Shown: positions 1 through 12,540, numbered from the stretch's first letter. The stretch: DNA of 64,000 nucleotides from Monosporascus cannonballus (GCA_004154925.1 QJNS01000082.1:124001-188000); one strand, 5' to 3'. The notes: a model not told the origin generated them from the sequence alone. Numbers and translations are program-made.

Positions 1-1099
1 AGGGGATATAGTATTTTTCTGCCGCGGCAAAGGAAATAAAATTATTTTCGGCTCTTAAATTAATTATAACTTTAAAAATTTTGTTCCTGTATTAAAAAAA
101 AATCTTAATCTGATTATGTATTTTTTTCGTCGCTTTACATAAGGTCTTATAAGTTAAGGTTTTTCGGTACCTTAATTTCGAAAGCTTTTATAATTTTTTA
201 ATTTTTAATATCGTCCGGCTTATAAAAATCTTTATTTTCGTATTTTTCGAATAATATATTTAGTATATTAATTATTTTTGCATTTAAACCAGATTTTTTT
301 GTTATATTTATATTTAAAAACATTTATTTTTCTTAGGTCTATCCTTAGATTTTACATTTCGTAAGTTATAAAATTAAAAGCATAAATTTCCTTAGGGGAT
401 ATTCCCATATTTAGGAGCTTATATTAAGTATAAAGTATCGGAAAATAATATAAATATCCTTATAATATTACTTTTTAATTTTATTTTAATTCGGGATATA
501 AATAATAAAACTTAAGGTATTTTGGCTAACGGGGAATTTTTATGTAACGGCATTTATTATTTGGTTCGGTAATCGTTTTTTTACGCCATCCAGGTTAATA
601 AATATTATCTTTTTTGGTCTTAAGATAAACGAAATAATTATTACGTTAATAGGCGGTAAAATATAATAATTTGTACGGGTCTATTTTCGTTTTCGGGTAT
701 ATGGTATACTTTAAAAGCCCGTAAAACTTTGGGGATAATTATCCGTAATTGCTAAAATCTGGTTGGAATTAATTATTTGCTTTATATATCTTATATCGTT
801 ATGCATTAAGGTAATAAAAATATCTTAATTTAATAATTATTCTGGAAATCGTTTATCCTGGGTAATATTTGTAGGCTTTAACTTTAAAGTTCTGGCAGGT
901 AAGATAATCCTTATATTTTGGGATATCGTTTTGGATCTGAATAATTATGGTAATAATAAATTCTGGCTGGGAGGAAATCGAGTTAATTTCTTTTTTTTTT
1001 TTTTTTTACCTTACTGTCCGTTTTTTATTTAATTATTCGGACTTTTTTTTAGGGTTAAGGAATCCCTTTTTTCTTAAAGTTCCTTTTAAAGGGAAAACG

Positions 1100-1141
1100 G
1101 CATTTGTTTTTAAAATATCCTTTTTTGCCATAATTAAAACA
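1100..1141 (-). pseudogene. Gag zinc knuckle remnant
   Basis: The minus strand reads KCFNYGKKGYFKNKC. This fits the retroviral CX2CX4HX4C knuckle with the second Cys changed to Tyr and the His changed to Tyr, both single transitions compatible with RIP. It places gag of the left element here and fixes its orientation. Confidence 0.7.
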
Positions 1142-2364
1142 TTTTATTTTAGACTTATTTTTTTTAAGTTTCTTCGAAACAAAGTTTGTTTCTTTCTGAA
1201 GTTTGCCTTTATCCTTTTTAATACGGCTGCTAAAGCCTTTATTGTTATTTTATTTATTAATTCTTTTTTTTTCGAAATATTAGTCGAAAATTTATTTATC
1301 GGCTATTATAATTATATCGATATATTTTGCAAAAAAATTAATTTTGGGTACTATATATAATTTATCTTTAACTTAAAACTTTAAGTCGTTATAAAATAAA
1401 TAAAATAATGCGTTTTCCGGTAAATTAAAAATAATTACCAAATAATTAAATTTAATAATATATTCGGCTATTAATTTCGTTTAATAAAAAAATATAATTA
1501 CTTAATTACATATTATTTTTTGTTTAAATTTTTAAATAAAATTTTTATTTATTTTTCAAAATGCTTATATTTGCCGAAAATATAATTAATAATATCCGAA
1601 AATTTTTTCGGATAATTTTAAAAATAATCCTTTATAATAAGTTTGAACCATAAAAAAACTTTTCCGGTAAGAAATTACAAAATAATTATTACTTTTTAAT
1701 AATTTTCCGTTAAAAAATTTTTATAAAACTTAAAGTAAAATCTAACTTAAATCAAAAATCCTTTTACGTCCATAGTTCCGTTATAAAATTTAAAAGATAT
1801 TAGCTTATAACCCTTAATTTCCGGTATTTCGTAATAATTAAAAAAGGGCATAATTTTTTTACATAATTAAATTATGCCGAATAATAATAAAATTAAAAAT
1901 TTTTGTTATATTTAATAGGTAAATTTGGCGTTTTCCTTTTATAAAATTTGTATTTTTATTATTAGGATATATAACTTTTCGTTAATTATTAACTTATTTT
2001 TTTTTTTGTTACGTATTTTTTTTTTTTCCGATTTCTAAAAAAAAGCTTTTTAATTTTTTTAACCTTAAAATCTTAAATTTTAATTATTTTTCTTTTAAAA
2101 AAAATTATTATTACGATTAAAAAAAAAATTTTTTTTGGAATCGAATAATAAAAATTATATTATTAATTAATTAAAATATTTTTTTAATAAAAAATAAATC
2201 GTATATCTTAATTATTAATTTTTTATTAATTAATAACGGGAATTAAATATATTATTTATTTTTTAAACGTTGCTTTATATTATTATTTATATTATATTTA
2301 AAAAAATTTATATTTAATTAAGCTTTAAATTATTTATTAGTTATTAATTAAAAAATTATTAAAA

Positions 2365-2783
2365 TATAACGAATTTATTATACGTTTATTTAAAAATATA
2401 AATAATATCCGAAAAAAATCTTAATTTATAAATAATAATAAAATAAGGAATAACTTAATAATATTCGTTAAAAAGATTTTAAATATTTTTTTTATAATAA
2501 AAAACGGTTACCTTTAATTATAAGCTTAATTTAATAACTAAAGAACGAAAACCAAATAAATATTATTTATATAGGAGACCGGCGTACTATATATCCCAAT
2601 ATTCCAAAATAAGTATGTCGCGGATTTACGTAATCTATGTAATCTGATCAATCCGTCAAATCACCTAGATCATTACCATCCAACTTCTGGCCAAGACCCT
2701 TCCATCCGGGGTTTAACCGGTGTAGGTCCACACCCGGCCTCAGAGGGCGGGCCCTTGAGACAGGAACCCCTGTTCCTGTAACA
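2365..2783 (-). repeat. LTR (5' LTR of the left gypsy element)
   Basis: Read on the minus strand the LTR starts TGTTACAGGAACAGGGG at 2783 and ends ...GTTATA at 2365. It aligns along its whole length with the plus-strand LTR at 56819-57242. The half nearest the start is nearly unmutated, whereas the half nearest the internal region shows dense C-to-T and G-to-A changes, so RIP falls off towards the GC island. Confidence 0.8.
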
Positions 2784-2870
2784 CTTCAGTGTGTGATGTC
2801 AGTGTCTAATATAAATGAGCCGGAAATCAAGATTGCCTGAAGCGGTAGCCTCAGACATCTTCAGAGACTT

Positions 2871-3625
2871 CTCGGGCTGCTAGACTATAAGCATGAGCTC
2901 TGTCGTTCGGACATTGTTTTCTTATCCGTCGACCTAAGGGTGTCGAGGAACGAAACGGCCAAGGTCCTACAAGATGTGTCGTATCAGCCTATGATAAAGC
3001 GATTCGGTCTAGCGAGGCTCGACTCTCGCGACATCTGGAAACTCTCGAGTTCTGATCCGGCAATAATAGGCAAAAATCTTATCTCGGCCTAGCTTTTCTC
3101 AACTACGAGGAAGGTGACGCTAAACTCCTCGCCGGGGGGTATTCTGCCAGGAGATACAAGCCAGACAACACAGGATGTCTATACTCATCAGGGATTGTGT
3201 TTGTATAGAGACGCGAGTGAGTCCGGAGGATCCCTTCAGTATATTGTCCTTGTCGGATATTCCGTAACGCACGACTTGAGGATAATCCAGTGTCTCGGTG
3301 TTGTGTCTTCTACAGTCGCACCAGTATGGCTATAGCCATCGATAAATCGGAGACACCCGAGCTTAGCAAGCCCCTTGCGAGTGGCTTTTTGCTAGGGGCA
3401 ATCCTACAAAAGTGTGCTTATCCTCTCGACTACTCGCGCCTCCATGATGCCGGTAATAATGCAACATACGTCCTGCACCTCATGCTTATACATGAGCTTC
3501 AGAATGCCGCTGGATTAAGCGATACCGGGTCTTTGGGCCTGGAAAGAGTGAAACGCATCGTACAGAACGAGTTAACCCAGGTCCCAACTACTCCATTGCA
3601 GAGTGATGCAGCTTTAACACAATAG
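2871..3625 (+). pseudogene. GFD2/YDR514C-like DEDD exonuclease remnant
   Basis: Three blocks recall the RNase H-fold exonuclease domain of fungal GFD2/YDR514C-like proteins: DIVFLSVDLRVS at about 2919-2954 (motif I, with the expected acidic partner replaced by Arg), IVLVGYSVTHDLRI (about 3242-3285, motif II with Asp kept), and DYSRLHDAGNNATYVL (about 3429-3476, motif III with Asp replaced by Asn). The frame is broken by TAG at 3090-3092 and by a shift near 3300. No start codon is visible. Loss of motif I and III acids plus the breaks indicates a dead gene. The family assignment is from motif memory and moderately secure; the decay is directly visible. Confidence 0.6.
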
Positions 3626-4230
3626 CTCTTTACCTCTTTTCCAGAGATCCAGTCATGGCGGCCTTTATAACAGCATGAAGACTGTCAAGTTCTACTTAAG
3701 GTAGGAGAATGTTGCTTACAACACCCATATTCCTTACTGTATGACGTCGGACGAGGTCAGCCTTAGGAAGAGCTATTACAACATTTTAACTATTACTAAA
3801 ATTATGACGAACTTTTTATTAACCTCCGAACAACGACTCTTTTCTTAAACCCCCTTTTAGATTACGAAAATCATTTTCATTTTAAATTTATTTCCACAAA
3901 ACAAAGTAGCTTATCCGTGAATTATCGCATCTCAACAAAACAAAGCAGAGTCCTTCAACTTCTAAATACAAATCGACCTGATAACTGACCTCCTAGTTGT
4001 CTCAGTAGGAACTTGTATAGAGAAGAGGGATGGCATGTGTTCAATCGAGATCGAGCAACTTTAAATTGCGAGAACAGAGTTCTAGAGCATTACTAGTGAG
4101 CCTGAAAACTCGTAATCCGCAATCATCGGGATGATGTCAAAGGAACCCCAGGGGCCGTTACCCTATGTTTACTCCTTCCGCATAACGTATGTTCAACCTT
4201 AGGCATGCCTGGTACTCCGCTCGTCTCCAG
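3626..4230. other. Intergenic, no gene seen
   Basis: No convincing frame or repeat is visible. The segment lies between the exonuclease remnant and the 3' end of the CHAT-NACHT pseudogene and is moderately AT-rich in its centre. Confidence 0.5.
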
Positions 4231-7200
4231 TCAATTGACTGGGTCTTCAAATCCGATCTCAAAGATGTCGTTCCCAGGCTCTCTGAAGAAACTCCTTAGA
4301 GTCTCAACAGCCAACTTCCGATCTCCCGCTGTCCTAGCGTTATGGATCTGCTGGATGAGCCTTTGGTATCGCAGATGGTTTCTGCCCAGGTTCTCCACAA
4401 CTCCCTATCGCCAAACCTCCCCGTCATCGCGTCTGCTAACTTTTGCATATTTTCCGAGAACTTGGCGCGCTGTTCAGAAGTCCTATTGTTGAGTTCGGCG
4501 GCTCCGCCCTTGGTCCAGTTGTGAAGGCAAACCTCCATCGCCTCAATCGCCTCCTGAGGCGCGTTTCCCTGTTTCATGGCCTCGATCTGACGTTTGGCGT
4601 TCTCCGCTAAGGCGTTGAAGTCGTTCATGAGACCAAATTGCCCGGCTGTCGCAGTTGAATTTGTGTTGCCCCCAAGGATGCACGTAGTTGACTTGGTTGC
4701 TCTCAACATTTCTCTCCGCGACGCCCAATTGATCGTTCCCAACTCATAAAACGCATCATTCCTCGACATCTTCTCAAGGGCATTCACGTACTCCTCAGCC
4801 TCTTCAAACTCGAGCTTTCCCGCCGCCTCCCGCAGCATGGCCATCAGATGCCGACAGGCCCTTGCACTGTTACCACTTACCATAGCCTCCTCCAGCGCAG
4901 CAAGCCTCTCATCGGGATTGTCAAGCTTTCGAGAAAACTGGTAGAGGTCGAAATCCTCAGGCCACCAGCGCAAGTCGTAGTGGACACCCTCGAAGCCCAC
5001 CCTTGATGCCCCTACCTTAACCTTTTTCATGCCGTAGGCCACCTTGCCCAGAAGTCTTTGATGCTCTACATCGTTCAAGTCTCCGTACTTTCCCTCCGCG
5101 ACAGTTTCAAAGAACTTGTTGAATTCCTTGCGCATCTTGTAGATGCCCTCGGTCATGGTACCCGACGCCATGGCCGATAGCTTGTCGGCGATTGCTTTCT
5201 GGTCCATGTCCATAGCTGAAGAAAGCTCCGCCGACAGGCCAGCAATTGCAGTGGCGGAAAGGTTGAGGCCGACGCCGCTCGGGTCCTTCTTCGCTGCGAA
5301 TATCTGCTTGTCGATCCGCGTCGAGTGGTCTCACGCCTCCTTGGCTTTTTTGCCCCTCCCCGTTTGAGAGGAAGTATTGGGCCTGATACCGGAATGCCAG
5401 GCCTTTGAGATACAGCGCCTTTGAGTTAGCCAGTGTCGTGTACTTCTTCTCCGTCGCTTCAATCACGTCCAAGGTCAAATGGAGATACTTTTCGTACTTT
5501 GTCTTGTTGCAGGTCTCGTTTAGGAAAATGACCGTCAGACAAGTCATTATCATCAGGATGTCGGTCTGATGCTCTGGGGAGATTGCCGAGGAGCCATGCT
5601 CCTTCTCAAAGATGGAAAGGGCGGTTTGGAGAAGATTCTCGAAATATTCCACCACTTCTTCTATTTGTGCTGTGGTACCCACGATGCGGATGTTGGCAAT
5701 GTGAAATGCGAGGTAATCAAGAGGCCATTTCTCGAAGGGTAGGCTGCCCTGGGAACAGGTGAAGAGACAGGTGACCAGGTTCGGAGCCTGAACAGCCCAC
5801 AGTCCATGCAGGTGCTCGTATCCATAGCCCTCCACGTGTGAAATCATCATCCGGTACAATTCGAACATGCTAATCCATTCCATGAGAGTTGATGGGAAGT
5901 CACGACACTGGGCTTTCACTTTCGGGGAGGAGAGGCTGGCAAAATCCACTTTCGCCCCCAGGGCTGAGAGAATGAGAACGGCCATGTGCGAGTGTGCCTT
6001 TTGGGAAGGCTTTTGACCACCGAAGAGCCGCCGGTAGAACGATCGTTCGATGCCCGACCCGTTCGGTATCTGGGTTTGACGTAAATGAACCTTTCTGGCA
6101 CCCAGGGTGTCATACGCAGCCTTCCGGCCAAATATAGTCAAGAGAGGATGGATCCAGATAATCTGGGGGCCCATTCCGGTTCCTTGAGGGTTGTTGGAGT
6201 CGGCGTCCGTCTCTATCAAGCCCTGACTCAGCAGCTGCCGGATGGCCATCCAGAATGTCTCCTCATCGAAGATGTTAGTGGAGGTTATCCAGTCCAAGAA
6301 AGCAGTAATTGGAACTGCCTCGATCCAGAACATGCTTAGAAGCATGACGGCTGCACCTTGACCTTCGGGCAACTGAAATAAAGAGGATATCTCGTTTAGG
6401 AGGCCTTTGGTCGGAATAGCACCTAGAGGCACACCATGTTGAATGACCGCTCGGAGCTCCTTGGGTGAGCCTTTCGTCTGAGAGATTTGCCGAACGACAT
6501 GCAGGATGGCAGCGGGATTCCCGTCTATCAGACCCATGAGGAGTGAAAGTTCGTTTGTATCTCCCTCTTTCCACCCAGCGGTCTCAACACCAGCACGACG
6601 GACCTCTTTTTGGCTCAACTCAAGGGCTTCAGCCAACCTCAGGGGGGGTAGCTTGAAATGCGCTTGCCGCAACTCAGCTAAGAGGTCGGGTTCAATCGCC
6701 ATGTCAAATACGTCTGGTGATCGGCCGGCAAAGATTGTGTAGACTGTGGTTCTTACACGCTTCGTGTCTCCCACATGGAGCATTCCTTCCGTGAATCTTG
6801 CCAAGTATCCATCGATCTCGTCTGTGCAGAGTACATGCAAACCATCGACAACGACCGCAACGCGATGGTAGTCTGAGCATGCGGCCCAAAATTCACTAGA
6901 AAACTGCTTCAAGTTGGTGTCAGTTTCCGAAACGATGTCCCAAAGCTTGTTTCCCAGATTTCTTTGCGACTGGGGATCCAGTGGAAGCTGGGATGTCAAC
7001 TTTGTGATGGCAGTCGCACAGTCAACCATCTCTGAAATATCCAGATATACCGAGAATTCTACGAATGATGTGCTCGTCCAAGTCTTGCAAGCATGTTGAA
7101 GAAGAGCAGTTTTCCCTACTCCAGGCCTGCCGGAAACATAGATTGTACGATTCGCAAGTAGTTGCCTTTCCAATCTCAGCTGATCAAAGTCTCTTCCTGT

Positions 7201-8160
7201 CAGAAGATGCTCATCCATGGACAGGGAACTGACTGCAGGGTCGGTGGCAAGAGGGAATGCTTTCGTGGCTTTGTCAGTAGCTGGGCTGCCAAACAAGGCG
7301 TCTCCTCCACTGCAGTACATAACAGGGACGAAGTGATCGATCAAGTCCCGTTGCAGTCCCAAGCGTGCTTGGCGGCTCGGATACTGGCGCATGGCCTCAC
7401 GACCGCGTCTGGAAGCCTCGGAAAAGGGTGTTCCATTGATGAACAAACTGTGATAGAACGCACGGAGAAATAGTTCGGCCGCGGAGCTGGTTACCTTGAA
7501 GGACATCGCCAGGACGTTCTTCACACCGTTCTGTGCGAGTAGCTTGGCGACGTTCGCCGCGTCGCCTGCAGTAGCTATTGCTGACTCGCAAGCATTGAGA
7601 ACCGCCATCGGGATGTTGTGTCTTTTAAGCAGTCTAGCAACTCGCTCCGCCTTCTCTCCCTTGGTCTTGAGCATGTCAAGATTGCTGTCGTTGAAGAGAA
7701 GGTAAGCGGCCAGAGAGCCATCAGGAGTGGGATCCTCTGCAAGCCAGTGTGCTGGAGGCCTCGATAATACGGCTCCGTGCAGGTCGAATGGATGAAGTGG
7801 AAATACCCCTTTCCATATCGCTCGGCAACATCGCTGAGGTGCTTTTCGAGTGCGGACAAGCTGCCGGGCCGTACAACCTGTAGGTTCAAACGCAATGGGA
7901 ATTTATTCTTGACCATGCCACCCTGGAGCTGGGTGAGGATGTGAAGCACGAGATCGGGTCTTATATCGTCGGTTGATGATGTGCCGCGAGACAGATCTCG
8001 TGCAGTGACGAGGAGGCCATTGATTGTGCCGATACCCGTTTTTGCATATAAATGATGCCTACTTGGTATAGAAGCCTCCAAGACTGGAGGTTTTGGGATC
8101 CAAAAATGGCATCCTCCATACCACGCGCGGCCCACAAAATGAGCTTCCTCACGTGACCCT
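4231..8160 (-). pseudogene. CHAT-NACHT/STAND-type NTPase gene, frameshifted
   Basis: The reading order on the minus strand is: a CHAT peptidase domain (catalytic His in the block HFDLHG at about 7774-7790 and Cys in LNACES at about 7588-7590), then a STAND NTPase with P-loop GRPGVGKT (7108-7131) and Walker B VAVVVDGLH (Asp near 6846), then a long alpha-helical C-terminus ending at the TGA at 4231-4233. CHAT domains are caspase-like proteases; fusions to NTPases are used in fungi and bacteria as regulated death or immunity switches. Three breaks are needed to follow the protein: a one-base shift between the CHAT His and the preceding block (about 7787), a shift plus TGA near 5333-5350, and a shift near 4366. 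The 5' end is missing: an in-frame TGA lies just upstream of 8160. Coding similarity persists across all breaks, so this is either a young pseudogene or a gene with assembly indels. Confidence 0.75.
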
Positions 8161-8437
8161 CATCCTAATGAAAATTGGACGGTACAGTTGAATGAGGTCG
8201 TTTTCATAGCCGCTACTTCACAAAACGTTAAGTCTAGGGAGAATTAAGGTTATGTGATAGAATACAAGTCGTTTGGTGCTAATATTACTATATAAATTCT
8301 TTCTAACTTATAATGAATACGATTTATGATAAAGTACCGACTATTAGCAGAGGGAAACGGCTGTAACGCTAGAATAGAAACGGTTGCGTACCGTCTTCAA
8401 AACGGTGAATTGCGCCCGCATGGTTAAATTTAAACAC
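8161..8437. other. Short AT-rich spacer
   Basis: This stretch separates the truncated 5' end of the CHAT-NACHT gene from the truncated 3' end of the DNA ligase fragment. The centre (about 8215-8340) is AT-rich. No gene or repeat end is recognisable. Confidence 0.4.
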
Positions 8438-9030
8438 GGGCCCGCGAACCGGGCTGTAATTCTTTAATATCATGCGAATCATCCATTTAGCCTCGGAGCT
8501 ATGCAGGACTCGAAATACTCCCGAAAGCAGGTCACCCGGACGGTTTGATCGGCTATGCTTTTCTTTAACTCTTTTCCGTAGGCTAGCCGACGAGAACGAC
8601 GATGAGGCTGCAATCTGATCGAGGACATCATCGAGCTCTTCCAGAGCATCTCCGGACAAACCCTGGATTCGCCGTCTGTTCTAGCCATCACACGCTTAAC
8701 ACAGGATGCAAGGTCTAAACCGCCACTGGTTTTCAATGTCTGCAAATCCTTCATTCGGGATGATCCAATACACTGTGCGCGTTGTATAATTCCTTTAAGC
8801 CGTTTTTCTTGCAAACCGAAGGCTCGGTCTGGTTTGCGTTCGGGAAAAAGATATGACAAGAATGCAACAGCTTCTGGGCCTCCTCGCGGAATGATCGCGT
8901 TGTGTTTATTGAACCAAGCATCAATGGTATGCTTGTTGCGTTCCTGGATCGGGTCGATGCTCGATGACCTCGTGGCATTACTTTCGAGACTATTGAGGAG
9001 ATTGCAAAGCAGGCTGAATGGAAAAGGCAT
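8438..9030 (-). pseudogene. ATP-dependent DNA ligase, N-terminal fragment
   Basis: The frame from ATG at 9030 begins MPFPFSLLCNLLNSLE and contains FGLQEKRLKGII and SGGLDLASCVKRVMART, typical of the N-terminal domain of fungal DNA ligase IV-like enzymes. The reading then shifts near 8660-8680 to continue GDALEELDDVLDQIAASSSF and EAKWMIRMILKNYSPVR, which is the end of the same domain. Similarity stops at about 8438. The nucleotidyltransferase core with its catalytic Lys is absent, so the product could not ligate. The start looks natural; the 3' end is a truncation. Alternative families are unlikely because the KWMIR..LKNYSPV block is distinctive, although the assignment is from memory of the family. 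Confidence 0.7.
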
Positions 9031-10315
9031 ATTGACCTAAAGATTTGTAGTCAAGAGATTATCCACCCCACACCAAGCAAGGACTTAAGAGAGACAGATT
9101 TATGGAGAGGACCTTTGCAAGTGTGTGGAAAGTGAAGGTGTTCGAGCCACGACCTTGTTAGCAGGGCTTATCAATCTTTTAAATAAAAATCACGAGGAAA
9201 TATGCGCGGCCGGACGAGGGAGAACCCAGGGGAAGGGACTAGGGGCAATAAGGGATAACTAGCGGCATCGATATGAGAATAGAAGACAAAGCCGGAGCCG
9301 TAGAGAAATGGGGCTTAGTATGAACATGGGCTCCCGAGCACCTGCCGACTTCCCTCATGCATCTCTGCCGGGCACCTATTTACCCAAACGAGCCGCAGCT
9401 CAGTTCCATCCTGTACCAAGTATGTATTAACTTGCGTAGCTGGGGTACCAAAACTCATGGTTTTAGGTCCTTACAGGAGTCGACTTTCTCCCTGGTTTTG
9501 TTCAAGGAAAAGAGTACTGTCGGGCTTACAAGACCTGGTGATTGGTCTGAGGCGGTTGACTTATTCACCATGACGACAACTAACCCGAAGGTTAGCCAGC
9601 TGTTAAGTCATAAATTCATTCAGAAAAAGTGTAAGGAGGAGCTGGTCTGGCTGATTCCTTTTGTACTGATAACTGCATACCATAGTAAAGAGTAGTAATC
9701 GAAATCTCCTGTTTCCACTAATTTACCAGCAATCATATCTCGGGTGTCGAGGTTCTCACTATTAATAACCCTCGCAGCATATCCTCTTCGGAATTGGCGT
9801 CTCGAAACCATAGGGTCTAGCAGGATAACTCGTGGCTAAAGACTTTGAATAAAGAGATTTAAAACAATTTATTAGATTACCTAACAATACGCTTGATTAA
9901 GCAAAGTGCCTCAGGCACGAATCAGGCTTCATATCGTTATATGCATCTTGTAATAAAGCTCCGAGGAAAGGTTGTGTCGCTATGTACAGATGACAACTAT
10001 TTCGTCGAAACTAAAAAAGATCGATGTATAACTAAACCTCTGAAGTATTTCGGGATCCGCTGCCTTCCCTCAAACTCTGCCCTGACTGGCTACTTGACTA
10101 ACCCCGATTCCGTAATGGAATATTGTCTGTGGACCGTTCCCTACCGCGGTTATTTATCAGTTCGCCCGTTCGTCGATTCCGTCTCCCGCGATACCAACAG
10201 TAAAATTCAACTAGGAATGGAATGTCATAAACAAATATGCCATAAATCGTATAAGTCCCCGAAGAATGCTAGGAAACGGTTAACAGTTTTCGGCTAATAC
10301 GCGACCCTTTCCGGA
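9031..10315. other. GC-balanced spacer without a supported gene
   Basis: Plus-strand frames at 9357-9695 (112 codons) and 9893-10297 (134 codons) are open but show no recognisable domain, no clear splice signals and ordinary composition. They may be chance frames or remains of unidentified genes. Confidence 0.4.
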
Positions 10316-10999
10316 TCAACTTACCAGCAGCCTATTAATCTGTGATACCAACGGCAGCCCAGACATAGTAACTCCGAACGCCAACACAGATATCAGGAGA
10401 TTCAACAGAATACTAGTTTTGTTGGTCACGGTATCTTGGGCGATTCGTGCTCTTTCCCAGACTATCCAGAGCCGATAACCAACAAGAGATATTGACGATA
10501 GGATTCTGCCTTGAATCGGGAACCGCGTTTCGAGAAGAGTTCCAGTCACAAAGATTGCCAGGTTTGCTCCCAAGAAAAAGAATAGTGGATAAGGAGAGAA
10601 TGATCGCTGTCCTGGGCTCCAGGAGCCGCCGGCCAACAGACACTATTAACGATTATCAGCCCTGTTATTAATCGGCGATGGTTCACTTACCTCTTTTATC
10701 ATACTTGAAAGGATGATTGAACTTAGCAGAAACAAGGGCCAATAGTTTCCCATATTAAAAAACAAAAAGGCGAATGTAACCTGAAGTCCAGTAGTAACGG
10801 TAGGTTGCAGAATAGTAAGAACCATAAATGTGGGCCTCTGCCTACCACGTAGTTGTTGGGCAATTTGAGGTGTCGTATAACCTTTGAAATAGGTATAAAG
10901 TGACGTAGAGCTCATTAGGAAGTTAATTAAATTTGTGAACATGGCAAAAGCGAATGCCTTGATCAGCGCAGCAACTTGCCAACGAGTTAATAATTCCAT
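10316..10999 (-). CDS. Possible multi-spanning membrane protein, two exons
   Basis: Two open frames join in phase through a canonical 48-bp intron at 10643-10690 (GTAAGT donor, TAG acceptor, CTGAT branch-like site). Exon 1 is 10691-10999 (103 codons from ATG) and exon 2 is 10316-10642, giving 211 residues. Hydrophobic segments are visible at about residues 10-36, 57-80, 85-99, 120-140, 150-166 and 180-200, so the product would be an integral membrane protein. The family is not recognised. Upstream, after an in-frame TGA, the same frame stays open to 11254 with a basic stretch; this may be a lost N-terminus, which would make the locus a pseudogene. Surroundings are decayed, so expression is uncertain. 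Confidence 0.4.
10643..10690 (-). other. Predicted 48-bp intron
   Basis: GAG|GTAAGT donor and TTAATAG acceptor on the minus strand; removal keeps the two flanking frames in phase. The length is typical of filamentous ascomycetes. Confidence 0.45.
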
Positions 11000-12540
11000 G
11001 CTAAGTCAAGTCCGTAGAGAACGGTAAGCAGTTTGGAAAGTTGAGCTACCGCTGCGTAAAGACGTAGATGTTATATATCTAAGAACAGCTCCATCCTTGT
11101 CCCTTCGGATTCTGCCTGGTTCATGTAACTGGAGCCCATTATACCCTTGTACATCCCATTCGCTTTTAAGCCGTTTCCGTGTGATATACGCCTTCAGCCC
11201 CTGAACCAACCTTACGTTTCTTGCATCGTGTTCTGCCTTTTTTATGCGTTTCAACGCTTCTATCCATGTCCCATTTTTTTAACAGCTGACACTAGTAGAT
11301 ACTACCCAAATGGTGTACGAGCAGAGTTGGAGGGACGAGGGGGCTTTCCCCGGAGTTTTCTCTCCCCCTGATTAGCTGAAGGGAAGATCCCGGAGTACAC
11401 GGCCTTAACGACGGGTGGGCTCATATAAATCTATTATCACGCAATTCTGTATGCGTAGATGTCAAGTAAAATGAAGGGTTCCTCTAAAGCTGCCTTGAAA
11501 GCGAAACAGTTACTTGTAATTTTCGCATAAACGTAACGAGGAAGACAGAGCGCCGCGTTGGCCGAGGGGCACGAGAACGAAGGGCATAAGGCAGGGAACG
11601 GATGGAAGGGGGCCTGGTACCCTTCCTCTCCGAGGAGTCCCCCGTAGCATAACTAACGGAGGCCTCTTCATAAAAACCAGGCATGGTCAATCACGGCAGG
11701 ATCTACTATTTTATCGGACTTGTCGCAGAGATATATGCGTCGGATTCCAAAAGGGACTTTTAACCCTGACCAATTAAGCAAATGCTTATTCCATAATGCT
11801 CCTTTCATTTTACTATCCCCTGGAATAGTAACGCAATATCGGCGGCTGTTCATGCAGGATGAATCTGAGCTTACGCTTGCCAGCACATGTTAGCCCCTCA
11901 ACTTTATTTGACGGCCTCCTCATCCATAGCTGGACTCTCAGCCGTCCTTGTTATGCTTGCCTACACTCGTCGAATTAAAGACCTCCATTCTCGTAGATTC
12001 ATTATGTTACCAGACGTGGTTATTGTTGTGAAGCGTAAGATAGCCGATATTTTCTGTTGCATAATCAGTGTGATGCCGTCAACCAGGTCGAGGACGCTTC
12101 ACTACTATCTCGCCAGGGGAACCAACATCGGTCTGGCTAAGCTGCATCTGAACCCTTTTCATAGCTCGCAAGCTTCAGTCGACACTTTCTGCGCCAATGA
12201 GTTCGACCGTCGAAAACACACCTGAACCTGAGCTCCAGCCTGAGCCGAGTTGGCAGCAGGACAACAAGCGCTTGCTGCTACGTTGCCCCTTACGGAGGGA
12301 GTCGTTCAACAGTCATTCGCCAACGAAGATGAGCTCGCAGCATCGATCATCGGGTATCAAGAGCCAAGCACTTCTTTGCCAATGCAGAAGGAAAAAAGGG
12401 CAGGGGGAGCTCTCCCGGACTCTGTTGGTACGTAACTCTCGAACTTTTCCATATAACTTCGAACAGAAATTCACAGTCTCAGACAAACGCCGCGGTATTA
12501 AAGATGGATTAACATTACAGCACTGGGTAGTAGGTCCACT
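11000..12540. other. Spacer with a possible 5' coding fragment
   Basis: Most of this stretch shows only short unrelated frames. At 12197-12430 a plus-strand segment begins MSSTVENTPEPELQPEPSWQ and, one frame over, continues EGVVQQSFANEDELAASIIG up to a GTACGT donor-like site at about 12428. It may be the first exon of a gene cut by the copia element that starts near 12540. No product is recognised. Confidence 0.3.

Larger units (their letters stand above)
1..2783 (-). mobile_element. Gypsy-type LTR element, 5' part, heavily RIP-damaged
   Basis: This is a minus-strand LTR retrotransposon cut by the window start. Its 5' LTR lies at 2365-2783 and the Gag region follows to the left, with a CCHC-like knuckle at 1100-1141; pol would lie beyond position 1. 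The interior is extremely AT-rich and has no long sense frame, as expected after RIP. Homopolymer-rich ORFs here, such as 947-1360 on the plus strand, are antisense shadows of gag. The LTR assignment rests on alignment with a better preserved LTR at 56819-57242. The 3' half and any target duplication cannot be seen. Confidence 0.75.

Noticed and set aside
947..1360. 137-codon plus-strand frame in AT-rich DNA
   Set aside because: It is antisense to the Gag zinc knuckle remnant and is rich in Phe and Lys from homopolymer runs; a shadow.
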